DNA of 46,437 nt from Perkinsus olseni (taxonomy: Eukaryota > Perkinsozoa > Perkinsida > Perkinsidae): contig JABANP010000425.1 of NCBI GenBank assembly GCA_013115135.1, positions 1 to 46,437 of the forward strand, written 5' to 3'. Shown here one piece after another: positions 21,302 to 32,827 of the stretch; positions within the stretch are counted from its first letter, which is position 1; every line of letters starts with the position of its first letter. The position numbers and the translations under genes were made by a program. The notes beneath the pieces were generated by a model, which saw only the letters and a program-made list of their open reading frames with translations, ran no database searches and was not told the DNA's origin.

Positions 21302-24300
21302 ATGATGACTCGGCAGACAACAGAGGTGTACGAGCCACTGTTGCGTCCGAGGGACCGATGGACGACGCGATGCAGAAGACGTCAGAAGGCGCTCTGGGCC
21401 AGCAACGTGTTTAGAACGACCGTACTGGCTATTTGCATAGCGGGGCCGCTGACGATGTTGATATGGACGAATGGCGGGGACGAGAAAATGCTTGGGAAGA
21501 CGGGTGGGCAGAAGTTTATGGAGATTTGGAAGTGGCTACCGGTGTTTTTGCTTGTACTTCGGCAACCACTGTTTCCGTAGCTCCGACAACGACAATGACT
21601 CACCGTTTCTGCCTCCTTCGCTACCACGTTGTTTCCCGACAGAGTGTCTCGTCTTTCTTATCAGATTGTTCCGTCCATTCTGCGCGGATGTTGAGCTTGC
21701 ACGGCATGGCTGTTGAGAACGGCGTTGATTTCACACAGCACCTCAGCTACGACATCGGTGGCAGCTGTGGTCGCGTCTTGCTTCGAGAACCGGAACTGTG
21801 TGACGACAGCGTCAGGCAGTATAGTGGCTACTTTACAGTGGACCCGAGGCTCAACAAGAAGTACTTCTTCTGGTTCTTTGAAGGGAGGAACCAGAGCAGG
21901 AAGCCGCCAACTACGCTGTGGCTCAGCGGGGGTCCGGGAATGAGCTCGATGCTCGCGCTACTGATGGAAAATGGCCCCTGCAGCCTTCTCAAGAACGCCA
22001 CTACTACCTTCAATCCGTACAGTTGGACCGAGGCCTCTAACATGCTCTGGGTTGACCAACCGCCCGGCACTGGTTTCTCTACTGGGGCATATGATCGCGA
22101 TGAGGACGAGGTGTCAGAGGACATGTATGTTTTCCTACAAGCGTTCTTTCGACGCTTTCCCAAGTTCAACGACCGATTTTTCATCACGGGCGAGTCCTTC
22201 GCCGGTCAGTACGTACCTTCCCTAGCGTCCACAATAATCAGGAAGAACGACGAGATAAGAGCTGAGGGTATTTTCCTGGGAGATTTCTGCAGCTTCCTGA
22301 CTCCGTAGCTCCGAGGTCTCAGGTTCGATCCCCGGCAGGGTGCTTATTGACTTTCGTGGCATGGCTATAGGGAATGGAGTGACGGTGCCTGCTATCCAGC
22401 TGCAGTTCTTCCCGCAGATGGTAGCGAATCCTGCGAATGCTCACCAAGCGATCGGATTTTTCAGGCGTACAACTCGACGACGGCTCCGTCAGTAGTGTCG
22501 AAAGAGACCTACGACAAAATGACCAGGGCCATGGCCAAACTCAAGATTTACCTTGAGGAGTGTACGCAAACGTCCGAAGCGGTGAGGCAGCTGGGACCCT
22601 GGAATCGGTCGATATCCTGCACAGTTGCATTGCCTCTTTCCATAACGGAATGCCTAGAGAAGTACACTGATATCCCAACTTTTGGCGTTAATGATGCGAA
22701 ATTCGTGTTGCCGACTCTATCAAGAGAGCAGCTTCAGAGCAATTTAGCTCATTCCGAGCCTGAATCTCTGATGGGAAGTGCGTAACCTCTTTCGCCGACG
22801 GATTTGTTCCTCAGGCCCGACGGTCATGGTCTACTCTCCCGGACATCTGCGTGAAGGCGTGGCTGACGTATGCTTCTACGATGATAATGCCTATCGTTGA
22901 TGCTGGATACAACAAGTGAGGGGTTATCCTAGTCGTCACTGCGTCTCAGTGGGCCAGTAAGAGGATCACGAGCACGATCCCTATTCTACTTTGTTAGCGT
23001 GTTTTGGATCATTTACTGGCGATCTTCGGGCTGTTGGCGAACAGCTTGTAGTGTTTGCTTTGGGAGAATGTGTCAGCATCGTCTCGTAGATGTGGAGTGA
23101 GTTCTCCGGGTCATGCCGGGTGTCATGGCCCTGCCACAGCTCATGGTCGCCCTTGACGAAGATGGACTCTATGGTCGCTCCTCTGAGGAGCTTACGAGGA
23201 TGCATCGCTACAACTGCCCAACGCAGCATTCCTTGTAGCACCCGGGATGAGCACCTTATCGCCAGTCTGGCGAAAAAATCTGGAGCGGCAAGTTTTACGT
23301 GTACGTCTTCGATCAGTATTCGTGGCTGCTCGCTAAGAACTCAAGGGGCGCGTGTATCACGGGGCCGATGATGCGCCCGAAGAAGAGCGTATCTCATCAT
23401 AAGAAGAACACACAACCCGACTGCCACTGTCGGACTTGTGCGAGGATTCGGGAGGACCGGGGGGGGGCAAGCATGGCAAGGGCTTGCTCAGCAGCTTCGC
23501 AGAGACCTTGAAGGGTATCTCACCGTCTCCACCCGAAGACGCGGCAGTCGAAGCGTGCTTATTCATAGCCTACGCCCTCTTCAAGTACGGATATCCCGTA
23601 GCATGGTTCATCGAAGACTTTCATTCGCTGGCAGCGGTGGCACAGACTTTGTGCCGCAGAGGGTATTGCAAGGTAGAATTCTCACGTAGTATCCAGTCTT
23701 CGTACATGTACGTTTGACGATCAAGCTTTGATTCTCAGCTTGATGAGAAGCTGCCACATCAAGTTCTCAGGTGATCATGAGTTGCATAGTATATGGCACA
23801 GTGCCCTCTGAGGCGTCGTGTCCAACATGAATCATTAGAGGATAAATAAGCATGCGCTTACGACACTATAATTGATCATCGCCAGTCAATCAGTGTCTAG
23901 GCCGACGTCTAGATGGGCTGAAAAATACAGAAGCCCCGCTCGCCGGTGAAACTCCGAATGCGAGGCATTATACATACCATGTACGATGAATAGCATATCT
24001 ACTACCGTTTTGAAGGGGAGTGCCTTTCCACGCGATGTGTTGGTCACTGCGTTGTCTCTCACAGCAGCGCAGCCGAAGGCTAGGATCCCGCTGAGGAGAG
24101 CTGCCTCTTGAATACTCCCGGAAACTTTCCGGCGGAAATGCTGGCTCGGACGGGAAGCCACCGTGGCTTAGCCACGGTTCCCGGTTGTGTCATTCTAGCT
24201 GGGCTCAGATACGACTTGCGCAAACGTGGGGATTACAACTTTTCCTCGCTGAACAATTACCTCAACGACCCTCTAATCATGAGAGAGCTAGGAGCTCTGA

Positions 24301-24885
24301 GACCTTGGAGGCCCGACTCGTTGGGGGTAACTTTTAAAGATTCGGCCTGGAATGAGTTGACGTTGGCGCTCCCGGCTGAGTCGGCTCATGCCGTTGTCTT
24401 CGTCTTAGCCATTGCGTATCACTGGAATCCTTTTGAGGGCGCACTGCTTTCGCTCAGGTGGTACTACACCTTCGACCCACGGAGTTCGCTCGGTCGTGTG
24501 CTTCTGACGTTGAACTTGTGCTCAACAGAGGGCTCCAAGTTCTGATATACGCGGGAGACCAGGATTACCTTTGCAACTGGCTGGGGAATCAAGCGTGGAC
24601 CAATGCTTTACCTTGGCCACATCGGGCAGAGTTCAACGGCGAGCAGCCAAAACCGTGGGGGAAGCGAGATGGTGGGTCTCTTGCTACAAGCGTGAATCCG
24701 CCAGCTATGGTCTTTCAGACGACGGCGCGTTGGTGATGCCAGTTGGCCATCTCAAGCAGTATGAGAACTTTGCGTTCTTGCGAGTGTATAACGCTGGGCA
24801 TATGGTCCCTATGGACAAGCCATCAGAGGCGCTGTACATGTTTGCCCAATTTGTAGAAGGCGGCATGTTCAACGTACATTCATGA
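21302..24885 (+). CDS. Serine carboxypeptidase (peptidase S10), membrane-anchored type
   Basis: S10 enzymes remove C-terminal residues in acidic compartments with a Ser-Asp-His triad. Eight exons (21302-21503, 21665-22267, 22323-22420, 22465-22581, 22815-22915, 24209-24326, 24458-24654, 24705-24885) join in phase to 538 residues. A signal anchor near residues 36-56 ([20 protein letters not shown]) follows a basic, dileucine-containing head. Key motifs: [20 protein letters not shown] (oxyanion region), [13 protein letters not shown] (catalytic Ser), [50 protein letters not shown] (catalytic Asp), [13 protein letters not shown] (catalytic His). All three triad residues are present. The intron at 22916-24208 is 1,293 nt. 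It is the intact partner of the pseudogene at 27.5-29.6 kb. The first exon, which gives the anchor, is the least sure. Confidence 0.95.
22916..24208. other. 1,293-nt intron of S10 copy 1, with an unexplained antisense ORF
   Basis: The borders (ACAA|gtgagg and gggctcag|ATAC) restore YNKYDLRK across the join. On the minus strand a frame of about 119 codons runs from ~23340 to 22981 and reads protein-like text such as [20 protein letters not shown]. On the plus strand, 23436-23717 also reads plausibly ([20 protein letters not shown]). I cannot assign either. The equivalent intron of copy 2 has unrelated content. Confidence 0.6.
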
Positions 24886-25086
24886 TCATCCAGGTCCCGC
24901 TCTTGTTTAAGCTAGCCCATCTTTAGACTAGGATTTGATTTCATTCTGCTCTCTTTTTTTGCGTTGTGAGAACCTCGCTCTCAGAAGACTCGTGCCTGGC
25001 CCTGTGACTACATCAGGCTGCCACGCCGAGGCGCCCTGAGTTCTTTTCTACTTCTCTGCTCAGTTTTCTTGCTGTAATTCCTTACA

Positions 25087-26941
25087 ATGGCTCATCATTC
25101 GGAAGGTTCTCACCAAACTAATGCTGCTGCAGCGAAGGCAGCTCTAGCGGCGGCGTCGTTTTTGTGGGGTGTCGCCACCAAGACGATGAATAACTCTGTC
25201 AAGAAAAGCGACATGAAAGTCGGAGACCATATTTATCAGTGGCGCAAGGGCTCCTTGTACGCTTCAATTGACTTTTCAAACCGCACAGTTCTTGGTGTGT
25301 TCAGATATTCACACCATGGAATTGTGGTGGACGTCAACCCATGCCCGAGCGAGAGCTGCGACCATCGCGGCGTGTGCTGTACGAGGTGAGGGAGATGGCT
25401 TCCCGTGAAATCATAAATGGGCAAAATCGCCGTAAGTCGCAGTTTTCTCTAGTTCATATGCATCGTGAGATACTATCCGCGTGTTCAACCTCAGGATCGT
25501 CTCGCGCAGGTTAAATTGAATAAAATAAATTCACTCCTGGGAGCGCGCTCGAAGCTCAGAGGACGTCTATTGAACACTCCTTGCAGTTGGCAAGTTGAAA
25601 TACCGCGAACGCTGCCTATATTCTGACTGGTCTGGGATTCTCTGGTGTCCTCAGGTAGTGTGGTGCACTTCAGTGGTCACCAGGCGACTGAATCGGCGAT
25701 CAAGTTGACGTCACTTGGCACCTTCGCGGGAGAGCAAGGAACGTCGTCGATCAAGAAGTTCAAATATGGCTGCACGAAGGAGCAAGTAAATCTCGTTCGC
25801 GGCGAATCTCGTCTTGTCGGAGGAAAACGCCATTGGAGGTCTGTTCTTGTCAGATTCAGTCAGAGCGAGCGGGCACCTGCTCCCTGAAAATGCCGGACCC
25901 TGTGTGGATGGTAGCCCTCAGAGCGCTGTCGATGGTTAACAACTCGGACGTCGAGTACAACCTTCTCGAGAAGAATTGTGAACTCTTCTGCTGCTGGTGT
26001 GAACTTGGAGCCAGTGAGTCTGATAGGAGATGGTTGGGTTGATCTTCACGCGGCGGCGATGCTCTTCAGGAAGCGGCATCATGAACTTCGCCTCTACTGA
26101 GAAGCGGGCGATTGGTCAGAGTGACCCTGAGAGGTTCCGAGAGCTCTCATCGTTGACCACTTCCGTGGCCCAGTCTTTGGGATTTCGAGGTGGGCGTCCT
26201 TGCTGCTACGTGAACCGCTGAAGTAGGCAATCTCAATTTTTTTCTGTTTTTCTATCAGTATCTTTGCTACAGCCATGCTGTATGTATTGCGCGACGAGCT
26301 CATTCTCGTAATGCTGTAAATTTTCTGAACTTCAGCAGCCACATTCTACCCAAGCTCGTCTTCTAGGAAATATTTCCGGCTGTAAAACCTCTTCAGATGC
26401 TCATGTGGCAGCGGCTTCAGCGGCGGTGAACACAGCAGCCCAATCGGCTTTTCAACACAGTGAGGGACTCCGCGTGCCCTGAATTATGAGCATGCCCGTT
26501 GTTCTCTACCTTCAGGCGATTCGGTCACGGCGTTTGCTTCGGCCTTTTTGCATACACCATCAACGAAGAAAGACGGCAATTTAAGTCTCTACAGAGCCAT
26601 CGCTGCCAAGGTCTTCGCTTCAGTGCGGGTAGACCTGCCGAAGTCCGTCGACGAGGCAGTGAACTCGGACGACATCTCTCGGAGTAGGTCTATGAGTTAT
26701 AGACTATAACTTTCAGTCCGTCGTAAAATGGCTTCCCTTCCTCGCTCGGGACGTGATTAGTCGCTGAGAGGTCCTTTCTGTAGGTATCGCAGTGGTCAGT
26801 GCGATCGTAATTGACATCTCTGAGAACCCCCGACTACTGCAGAACACAGAGTACATCGCAAGCCCGATGAATCCGGACGAGTGGAAGAGCGCCTTGCAAT
26901 CTGCTCTGTCTAATATTGATCGTGTTGCATCAAGAAAGTGA
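25087..26941 (+). CDS. LRAT-domain (NlpC/P60-like) protein, copy 1
   Basis: LRAT-like proteins are papain-fold acyltransferases or phospholipases that use a His-His-Cys centre. Eight exons (25087-25332, 25386-25431, 25655-25785, 25854-26013, 26070-26189, 26397-26459, 26516-26683, 26793-26941) join in phase to 360 residues. Visible signatures: KVGDHIYQWRKG (residues ~45-56), then the active-site His block RYSHHGIVVD, VVHFSGHQ, and the nucleophile block LLEKNCELFCCWCELG, where N-C-E matches the family NCEHF motif. The C-terminal ~180 residues are family-specific helices (DAHVAAASAAVNTAAQSAF; VIDISENPRLLQNTEYIA). No membrane anchor is evident, unlike many animal relatives. It is the first of two tandem copies, each downstream of an S10 gene. 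Confidence 0.92.
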
Positions 26942-27477
26942 TGGGTCTCTTAACCACGGCGTTTGGTTTTGTCTCTCGAGCTTATGAATCGACTGATGGT
27001 AGCGAAAGGTGCTTTCGAATTGTAGTTGGTGGGGGGATCCTAAACTGGAGAGATTTACCGACACTTTTCTGTACCTTGATGCTCGTCCAGCTATGGAGCG
27101 AGTTTACGGCAGAAAGCGCTGTGATACGAGATACTCAGATACCAAACTTCCAATTTCCTAGCGATTTGGGTTTTCTCGGTGAATCAACGAAGGGAGGAGT
27201 TGAGTAGACTCCGGACAACTAAGATAACCAGAGGGTTCGACAAGACTCGCCTGGGGTCCTCCTGGAAGGGTCGGGACAAGGAAGTGCATGACGCGAGCCT
27301 CTATTGCGTTATTCGGCTCCTTCACGAACGATCACTGAGACTGATTATATACGGGGCGAATGCCCTTTCCATCGTGAGACTTGCAATTTCCTGGTCAACC
27401 AGCTCCGATTCGCCTGCCATGGGGTGGAGTTAATGATTGATAGTCGCTACAGGTGTTTCCGCTCGTATCGCAACTCC
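26942..27477. other. Intergenic; decayed 5' part of S10 copy 2 expected here
   Basis: The region corresponds to where exons 1-2 of the duplicated carboxypeptidase should lie, but I find neither the signal anchor nor the GESFAG block. Frames present (for example 26938-27207) have no motif. Confidence 0.4.
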
Positions 27478-29598
27478 TATGCGGTTGCAGTTCTTGCAGA
27501 TGATAGGCTACCATTGGAAGCCAATCCAGCGTATTCTCTCCCAGTCTTCGGGTTTTTCAGGGACACAATTCAACGACGGCTCCATCGATACTGTCGAAGG
27601 AGACCTACGATGAGATGAACAGAGCGATGCTGAAGCTGAAGATGTACATCGAGGAGTGCAAGAGAACGTCTAAAGCGGTGAGCGAGCCGGAACCCTAAAA
27701 TCGGCCGATACCCTTGAATTTTGTATTGGATTCTTCTCACGAAGAAATGCTTAGAAATGGCTGAGAAGAATGAACGCTAAGGCGTAGTAATCTGGAACTG
27801 CAAACCCCCGTCGGACGAGGCCTGCGACCGGCCACCCGTTAATATGGTACAAATCGTACCTCTCACGGCAACGAACCCGTGAAGATTGTGAAGCTGAGCT
27901 CGACTGATATGCCTGCCTTTTAGTCTGTATGATCCAAATGAATGGGACTCTAGCACCGGTTGGGCGAGTCAGCCCATTCCCACGCACAGCACGGCACGTT
28001 CCTCGCTGGTGAAAATCTTACTCAGGCCCGACGATCGTGGTCTACTCTCCCGGACATCTGCGTGAAGGCGTGGCTGACGTATGCTTCTACGATGATAATG
28101 CCTATCGTTGATGCTGGATACAACAAGTGAGCAGAGCCTTTTCCAGAGCTAGGTGGATGAGGCTACTGTTGACATGCTTATTGGCATCTGCTGGCCAGAG
28201 CCTATATTACTAGCTCACTTGGAGGGAGGCCGTATCCGAGAAATAGCATGGAGATCCCGGACCGGGATGAACAATAGCCAGCAGAGTAGCCTGCAAAGAT
28301 TTCGCTCAGATGAATCATCAGGCGGAGTTACAAATGATTTTCGCCTGCCGGCGAATTCAGGAAGGATACCTTGGCTGGAAGCGCAAGATTTTGAGAACGC
28401 GTGAGGAGAATTGGTCGACTCGGAAAAAACGAATGAAGCTCACCGATGTTCGGCTGGCCATTCCCGTGGTTCTGGATCCCCGTCCCACCGGTGGGGACCG
28501 CGACTGGTTCATGAGTCTGAGACTTAGGTGGACTCCTGAGTCCCATGGGAGAGACATGAAAGATAATTCTAACGCTGGTGACATCAACAAAGATAGTACA
28601 TGTGGGGAACGAGATTTTTCCACTCTCAACTTGACGATGCAGATATCACGTACGAAACTCGCGCTCTTCAGAACCCTGTTGGTGAGCATTCCGTTATCAC
28701 GATAGACTGCTCGATCTTGCCGGATTGCATGAGAAATCTAGTTAGCGATGTTGTTGCTGCGCGAGCGGGGACTCCGGAACTTCAATGACCGTGCCGTGGT
28801 CACCAGGGCCTGGTCAGCCTTCAACGGCCGGGACTTCTCTCCTAAGCCGATCGCGTTTTCTGATGGCCACCGCAGAATGTGGATTGAAGAGATCTCTTCA
28901 TTGAGACAGTGAGACTCGAGCGACTGCAAAGAATAGGCACTCTTCGGTTGTGGAGCATGAGAGAAGCTGCGTGCACATTGTGCACAGCGCGGACGCAAGG
29001 GACGGCTTTTTGGCGGGGCGCCTGAGGTTGTCTGGAAGCTCTCTTCAAGAGAGTCTCTTGAAGCATCCGTGTTCGCACACCGACCAGCTTTACTCCCTAA
29101 CGGGCTTTCAGTGTGTTGGGGCACGGGAATTACAACTTCTACTCACTGGACGAGTATCTGAACGACCCTCTAGTCATGAGAGAGCTAGGAGCGTTGAGAC
29201 CTTGCGGGCCCGACTCATTGTGAGTAGCCTTCAAGGATTCAGCCTGGCATGAGTTGATGTTGGTGCTCTAAGTCAGTCGGTTCGTGACGCTATCTTCTTC
29301 GTACGGCTTAGCTGTCGCATACTGCTGGTGTCCTATTAAGGCCGTGCTGCTGTCGCTCAGGTGGTACTTCAGATTCGGGCCACAGAGTTGTGTGCTTGTG
29401 ACGTTGAACATGTGCAGTACAAGTTGTGCTCAACAGAGGGCTCCGAGTTCTGATATACGCAGGAGACCCGGTTTGGGAATCAAGCGTGGACCAATGCTCC
29501 GCCTTGGGCACATCGGGCTGAATGCAACGGAAAAAAACAAGGCCATGGGGTGAGCGAGATGGTAGGTCTCTCCCGGCATGTTCCACCTACATTCATGA
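27478..29598 (+). pseudogene. Serine carboxypeptidase (S10) copy 2, decayed
   Basis: Segments match the intact copy at 21.3-24.9 kb in order: a trace of exon 3 (27478-27503, its GT donor lost), exon 4 (NSTTAPSILSKETYDEMNRA, from 27568), exon 6 (28025-28125, almost identical), exon 7 (from ~29125, YNFYSLDEYLNDPLVMRELG) and exon 8 (from ~29360). The catalytic Ser exon is absent. Exon 8 has shifted frame, and a deletion removes the [12 protein letters not shown] stretch holding the catalytic Asp. The AGHMVP His block is also deleted, with only the last residues and stop remaining near 29590. It cannot make an active enzyme. A ~1-kb intron (28126-~29118) carries unrelated sequence. Confidence 0.87.
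28153..28788 (+). other. Unexplained open frames inside the S10 copy 2 intron
   Basis: Overlapping plus-strand frames at 28153-28404, 28310-28705 and 28600-28788 have protein-like composition; the last reads SQLDDADITYETRALQNPVG and VITIDCSILPDCMRNLV to a TGA. They may be exons of a nested gene or an inserted fragment. I could not build one consistent model and recognise no family. Confidence 0.3.
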
Positions 29599-29822
29599 TA
29601 ATCAGAGTTTTGTTCTTGTTAAAGCTACCCGATTGTCTACACTACGGCTTGATTTCATTCTACACTCCTCCTTGCGTTCTTAGAAACCTGCCCTCAAGAG
29701 GCTCGTGTCTGGCTTTCTAGAACGCAATGACTGTCCCATTCGACTAGCTCTGACCGTCGTGCCGAAGAGTCCTGAGCCTCTCTTCTCCTCTCCTTTTTCA
29801 GTTTTTTTGTGATGCTCAGTAG

Positions 29823-31582
29823 ATGACCCATCGTTCGCAAGGTTCTCGCCGATCCAGTGCTGCTGCAGCGGCAGAGGCAGCTCTAGCGGCGGCTTCGTTT
29901 TTCTGGAGTGTCGCCACCAAAACGATCAACTACTCTGTCACGAAAGACGACTTGAAAGTCGGAGACCATATTTATCAGTGGCGCAAGGGCTCCTTGTACG
30001 TTTCAGTTGACTTTTCAGGGCGCACAGTGCTTGGGCTGTTCAGATATTCACACCATGGAATTGTGGTGGACGTCAATCCGTGCCCGAGCGAGAGCTGCGA
30101 CCACCGCGGCGTGTGCTGTACGAGGTGAGGGAGATGGCTTCCCGTGAAATCATAGATGGGCAAAATCGCCGTAAGTTGCCATTTACCCTATTCCATACGC
30201 GTCGTCACATGCTGTAGTTTACAAGTTGGAATGCCGCAAACGCTGTGCATCCTCTTACTGATATGGGATTCTCTGGTGTCCTCAGGTAGTGTGGTGCACT
30301 TTAGTGGTCACCAGGCGACTGAAGCCGCGATCAAACTGACGTCACTTGCCACCTTCGCGGGAGAGCAAGGAACCTCGTCGATCAAGAAGTTCGAATATGG
30401 CTGCACGGACGACCAAGTGAGTCTCGCCGGGAGAGACTTACAATTGGACCCTTGTTCTGGTCAGATTGAATCGGAGCGAGCGGGCACCTGCTCCCTGAAA
30501 ATGCCGGACCCTGTGTGGATGGTAGCCCTCAGAGCGCTGTCGATGGTTAACAACTCGGACGTCGAGTACAACCTTCTCGAGAAGAATTGTGAACTCTTCT
30601 GCTGCTGGTGTGAGCTTGGAGCCAGTAAGTCTGATAGGAGATGGTCGGGTTGATCTTCACGCGGCGGCCATGCTCTTCAGGAAGCGGCATCATGAACTTC
30701 GCCTCTACTGAGAAGCGGGCGATTGGTCAGAGCCACCCTGAGAGGTTCCGAGGGCTCTCATCTTTGACCACTTCCGTGGTCCAGTCTTTGGGATTTCGAG
30801 GTGAGCAGTCTTGCTGCTACGTATTGGGCCCCCAGAACGCTCGGGTGGGCAATCTCAATTTTTTACTATTTTTCTATCAGCACCAAGCCACGGCCATTCT
30901 GTATGTATTGAGCGACGAACCATTAAGCTCTTTTCTCGGCCCACCCCGTTTGGCACGGTTGTTGCCTTGTTCATCTGTGATCATCCTCGGATTCGGCTCG
31001 CTAGTTTGTCGCTAGCTCCTTCGATGCGGAATGTAGCAGACTATGGAGTCTCTTTAGATGCCCACGTGGCAGCGGCTTCAGCAGCGGTGAACACAGCAAC
31101 CCAATCGGCTTTAAAACACAGTGAGAGATTTCGCGCGCCCTCAATCATGATCGTACTTGCCATTCTTTACATTCAGGCGACTCAGTCACGGCGCTCGCTT
31201 CGGTCTTCCTGCGTACGCCTTCCACAAAGAAAGACGGCAATATAAGTCGCTACAGGGCCATTGTTGCCAAGGTCTTTGCTTCGGTGCCGGCGGACCTGCC
31301 GAAATCCGTTGACGAGGCAGTTAACTCGGACGACATCTCACGGAGTAGGTCTATTTCTTTCCTCCCGCTATAAAATGGCACGTGAATTTCGCCGTTGCTA
31401 GTCGATGAGAGCTTCTTTTGGTAGGTATTTCAGTAGTCGATGCGATCGTCATTGATATCTCTGAGAACCCCCGCCTACTGCAGAACACAGAGTACATCAC
31501 AAGCCCGATGAATCCGGAGGAGTGGAAGAGCGCATTGCAATCTGCCCTGTCTAATATTGATCGTGTTGCATCGAGAACGTGA
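29823..31582 (+). CDS. LRAT-domain (NlpC/P60-like) protein, copy 2
   Basis: A close paralogue of the gene at 25087 with the same eight-exon structure: 29823-30071, 30125-30170, 30286-30416, 30465-30624, 30681-30800, 31058-31120, 31177-31344, 31434-31582, giving 361 residues. Intron phases are identical; the second intron is shorter (115 nt against 223). The active-site blocks RYSHHGIVVD, VVHFSGHQ and LLEKNCELFCCWCELG are kept, so this copy looks functional although its S10 neighbour is not. Differences cluster in the Ala-rich N-terminus and the second intron. High identity in coding parts implies recent duplication or conversion. Confidence 0.92.
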
Positions 31583-32193
31583 TAGTTTCTTTAGCCCGAG
31601 GCATAGAGTTGTGATTCCACGTTAACATATCGGCTCACGGACGGGAAAGGTGGTAACATGAGACTGTTCTGTGGGTCTCTGTTGCTTCTCAGTCGTTGCT
31701 CAAAGTCAGCGCTAGGCGAGAAGGAGTGTAAAGTCTGTCTACCTTTTCTTCTAAGCTTACTCTCTTGAGGGGAATAAGCTATGCACGCATGCACAAGACG
31801 ATCGGCAAATAATGAGTAACAGTCCCATAGGTGCAGGCCCGTGTTTTCGAGGACGACTGCGTTGTGATTCACTACGACTTGGCGAACATACGACAAACCT
31901 GTATATTTTGAGAATTTAGAAGTAGATAAAAAGACAAGAGTTGCCTCGGATTCTCAAAGGATTCTGAGACCACTGCTAGTCAAATGTATCAACCGGTTCC
32001 ACTTCGCCTGCCGACTGGGGATGGTGGTCGTCAAGTGTGACGCCAGCACACCAGCAGCATGCGTGCAAGGCGAGCGAGAACGATGATTCACTGCGATAAC
32101 GATGCGTTCATTGTTCTGTCTAGACCCACTGCTCAACCTGACTGATCGAGGACTCCGATTATCTCGAATTCCACCGAGTCACACTTTTCCGCT
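31583..32193. other. Intergenic, upstream of peroxiredoxin
   Basis: About 600 bp with short motif-free frames on both strands. No repeat or RNA gene was noticed. It should include the peroxiredoxin promoter. Confidence 0.45.
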
Positions 32194-32827
32194 ATGGTCA
32201 TCGCCGTTGGTTCGCCCCTCCCCAACACCGAAGTCCTCGAGACCAGCCCTGACGATAAGAAGACCCTAGCTGATGTGTTCGGAAAGAAGACTGGAGTCCT
32301 TTTCGGCGTCCCGGGAGCCTTCACCCCTACTTGTACCCAGACCCATTTGCCAAGGTGGGTAATTGTGATTGTTTTCTGAAGCAAACCTGCCTCGTCTGTT
32401 CAGCTACCTTCAGCAGTACGATGAGTTAAAGGCGAAGGGCGTCGAGGTTATTGCCTGTCTCGCTGTCAACGACAGCTTCGTGATGCAAGCCTGGGGCAAG
32501 GCCACAGGGGCCGAGGGGAAGATTCGCATGCTTGCCGACATCAAGGCTGATACCGCCAAGGTAAACCTGCTCGTTTTGGGCTTCTTGAGAAGTTTCGTTC
32601 CGTTCCTATTCAGGCGTTGGGAGTCGACTTCGACGTGACCCCGGTCCTCGGCAACGTCAGGTCCAAGAGATTCGCTGCCGTTATCAAGGATGGTGCGAAG
32701 CACTGAGAATGGCCGTGGATCGCGTTATTTCTCTCTTCTCTCAGGAAAGATTGCGGCCATCGAGGTCGAGCCGGATAATGTGGGTGCCTCCTGCACGCTG
32801 GCCAAGGACATTTTGAAGCACCTCTAA
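32194..32827 (+). CDS. Peroxiredoxin, Prx5 (atypical 2-Cys) type
   Basis: This thiol peroxidase reduces hydrogen peroxide and alkyl hydroperoxides. Four exons (32194-32354, 32404-32560, 32614-32692, 32745-32827) with 49-, 53- and 52-nt introns join to 159 residues, the normal Prx5 size. The N-terminus is MVIAVGSPLPNTEV; the active site GVPGAFTPTCTQTHLP has the peroxidatic Cys in the PxxxTxxC motif. A second Cys in GASCTLAKDIL corresponds to the resolving Cys of Prx5 enzymes. It has no transit or signal peptide, so it is probably cytosolic. Confidence 0.97.

Noticed and set aside
21176..21580. ATG overlapping the IF-2 stop (ATGA) as start of the next gene
   Set aside because: Translational coupling is not expected in a nuclear gene. 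The ATG at 21302 gives a better S10 N-terminus directly before the signal anchor.
21433..21664. Upstream extension of the long S10 frame (starts [14 protein letters not shown])
   Set aside because: It lacks a signal peptide, and the sequence fits an intron (gtgggc ... cttatcag) joining the signal-anchor exon in phase.
22310..22346. tRNA-like T-arm (ggttcgatccccgg) before S10 exon 3
   Set aside because: No acceptor, D or anticodon arm pairs with it, and the same bases read [18 protein letters not shown] in frame after a good acceptor, so it is coding.
30811..31245. 144-codon plus frame in LRAT copy 2
   Set aside because: It runs through introns and out-of-frame exons of the well-phased LRAT gene.
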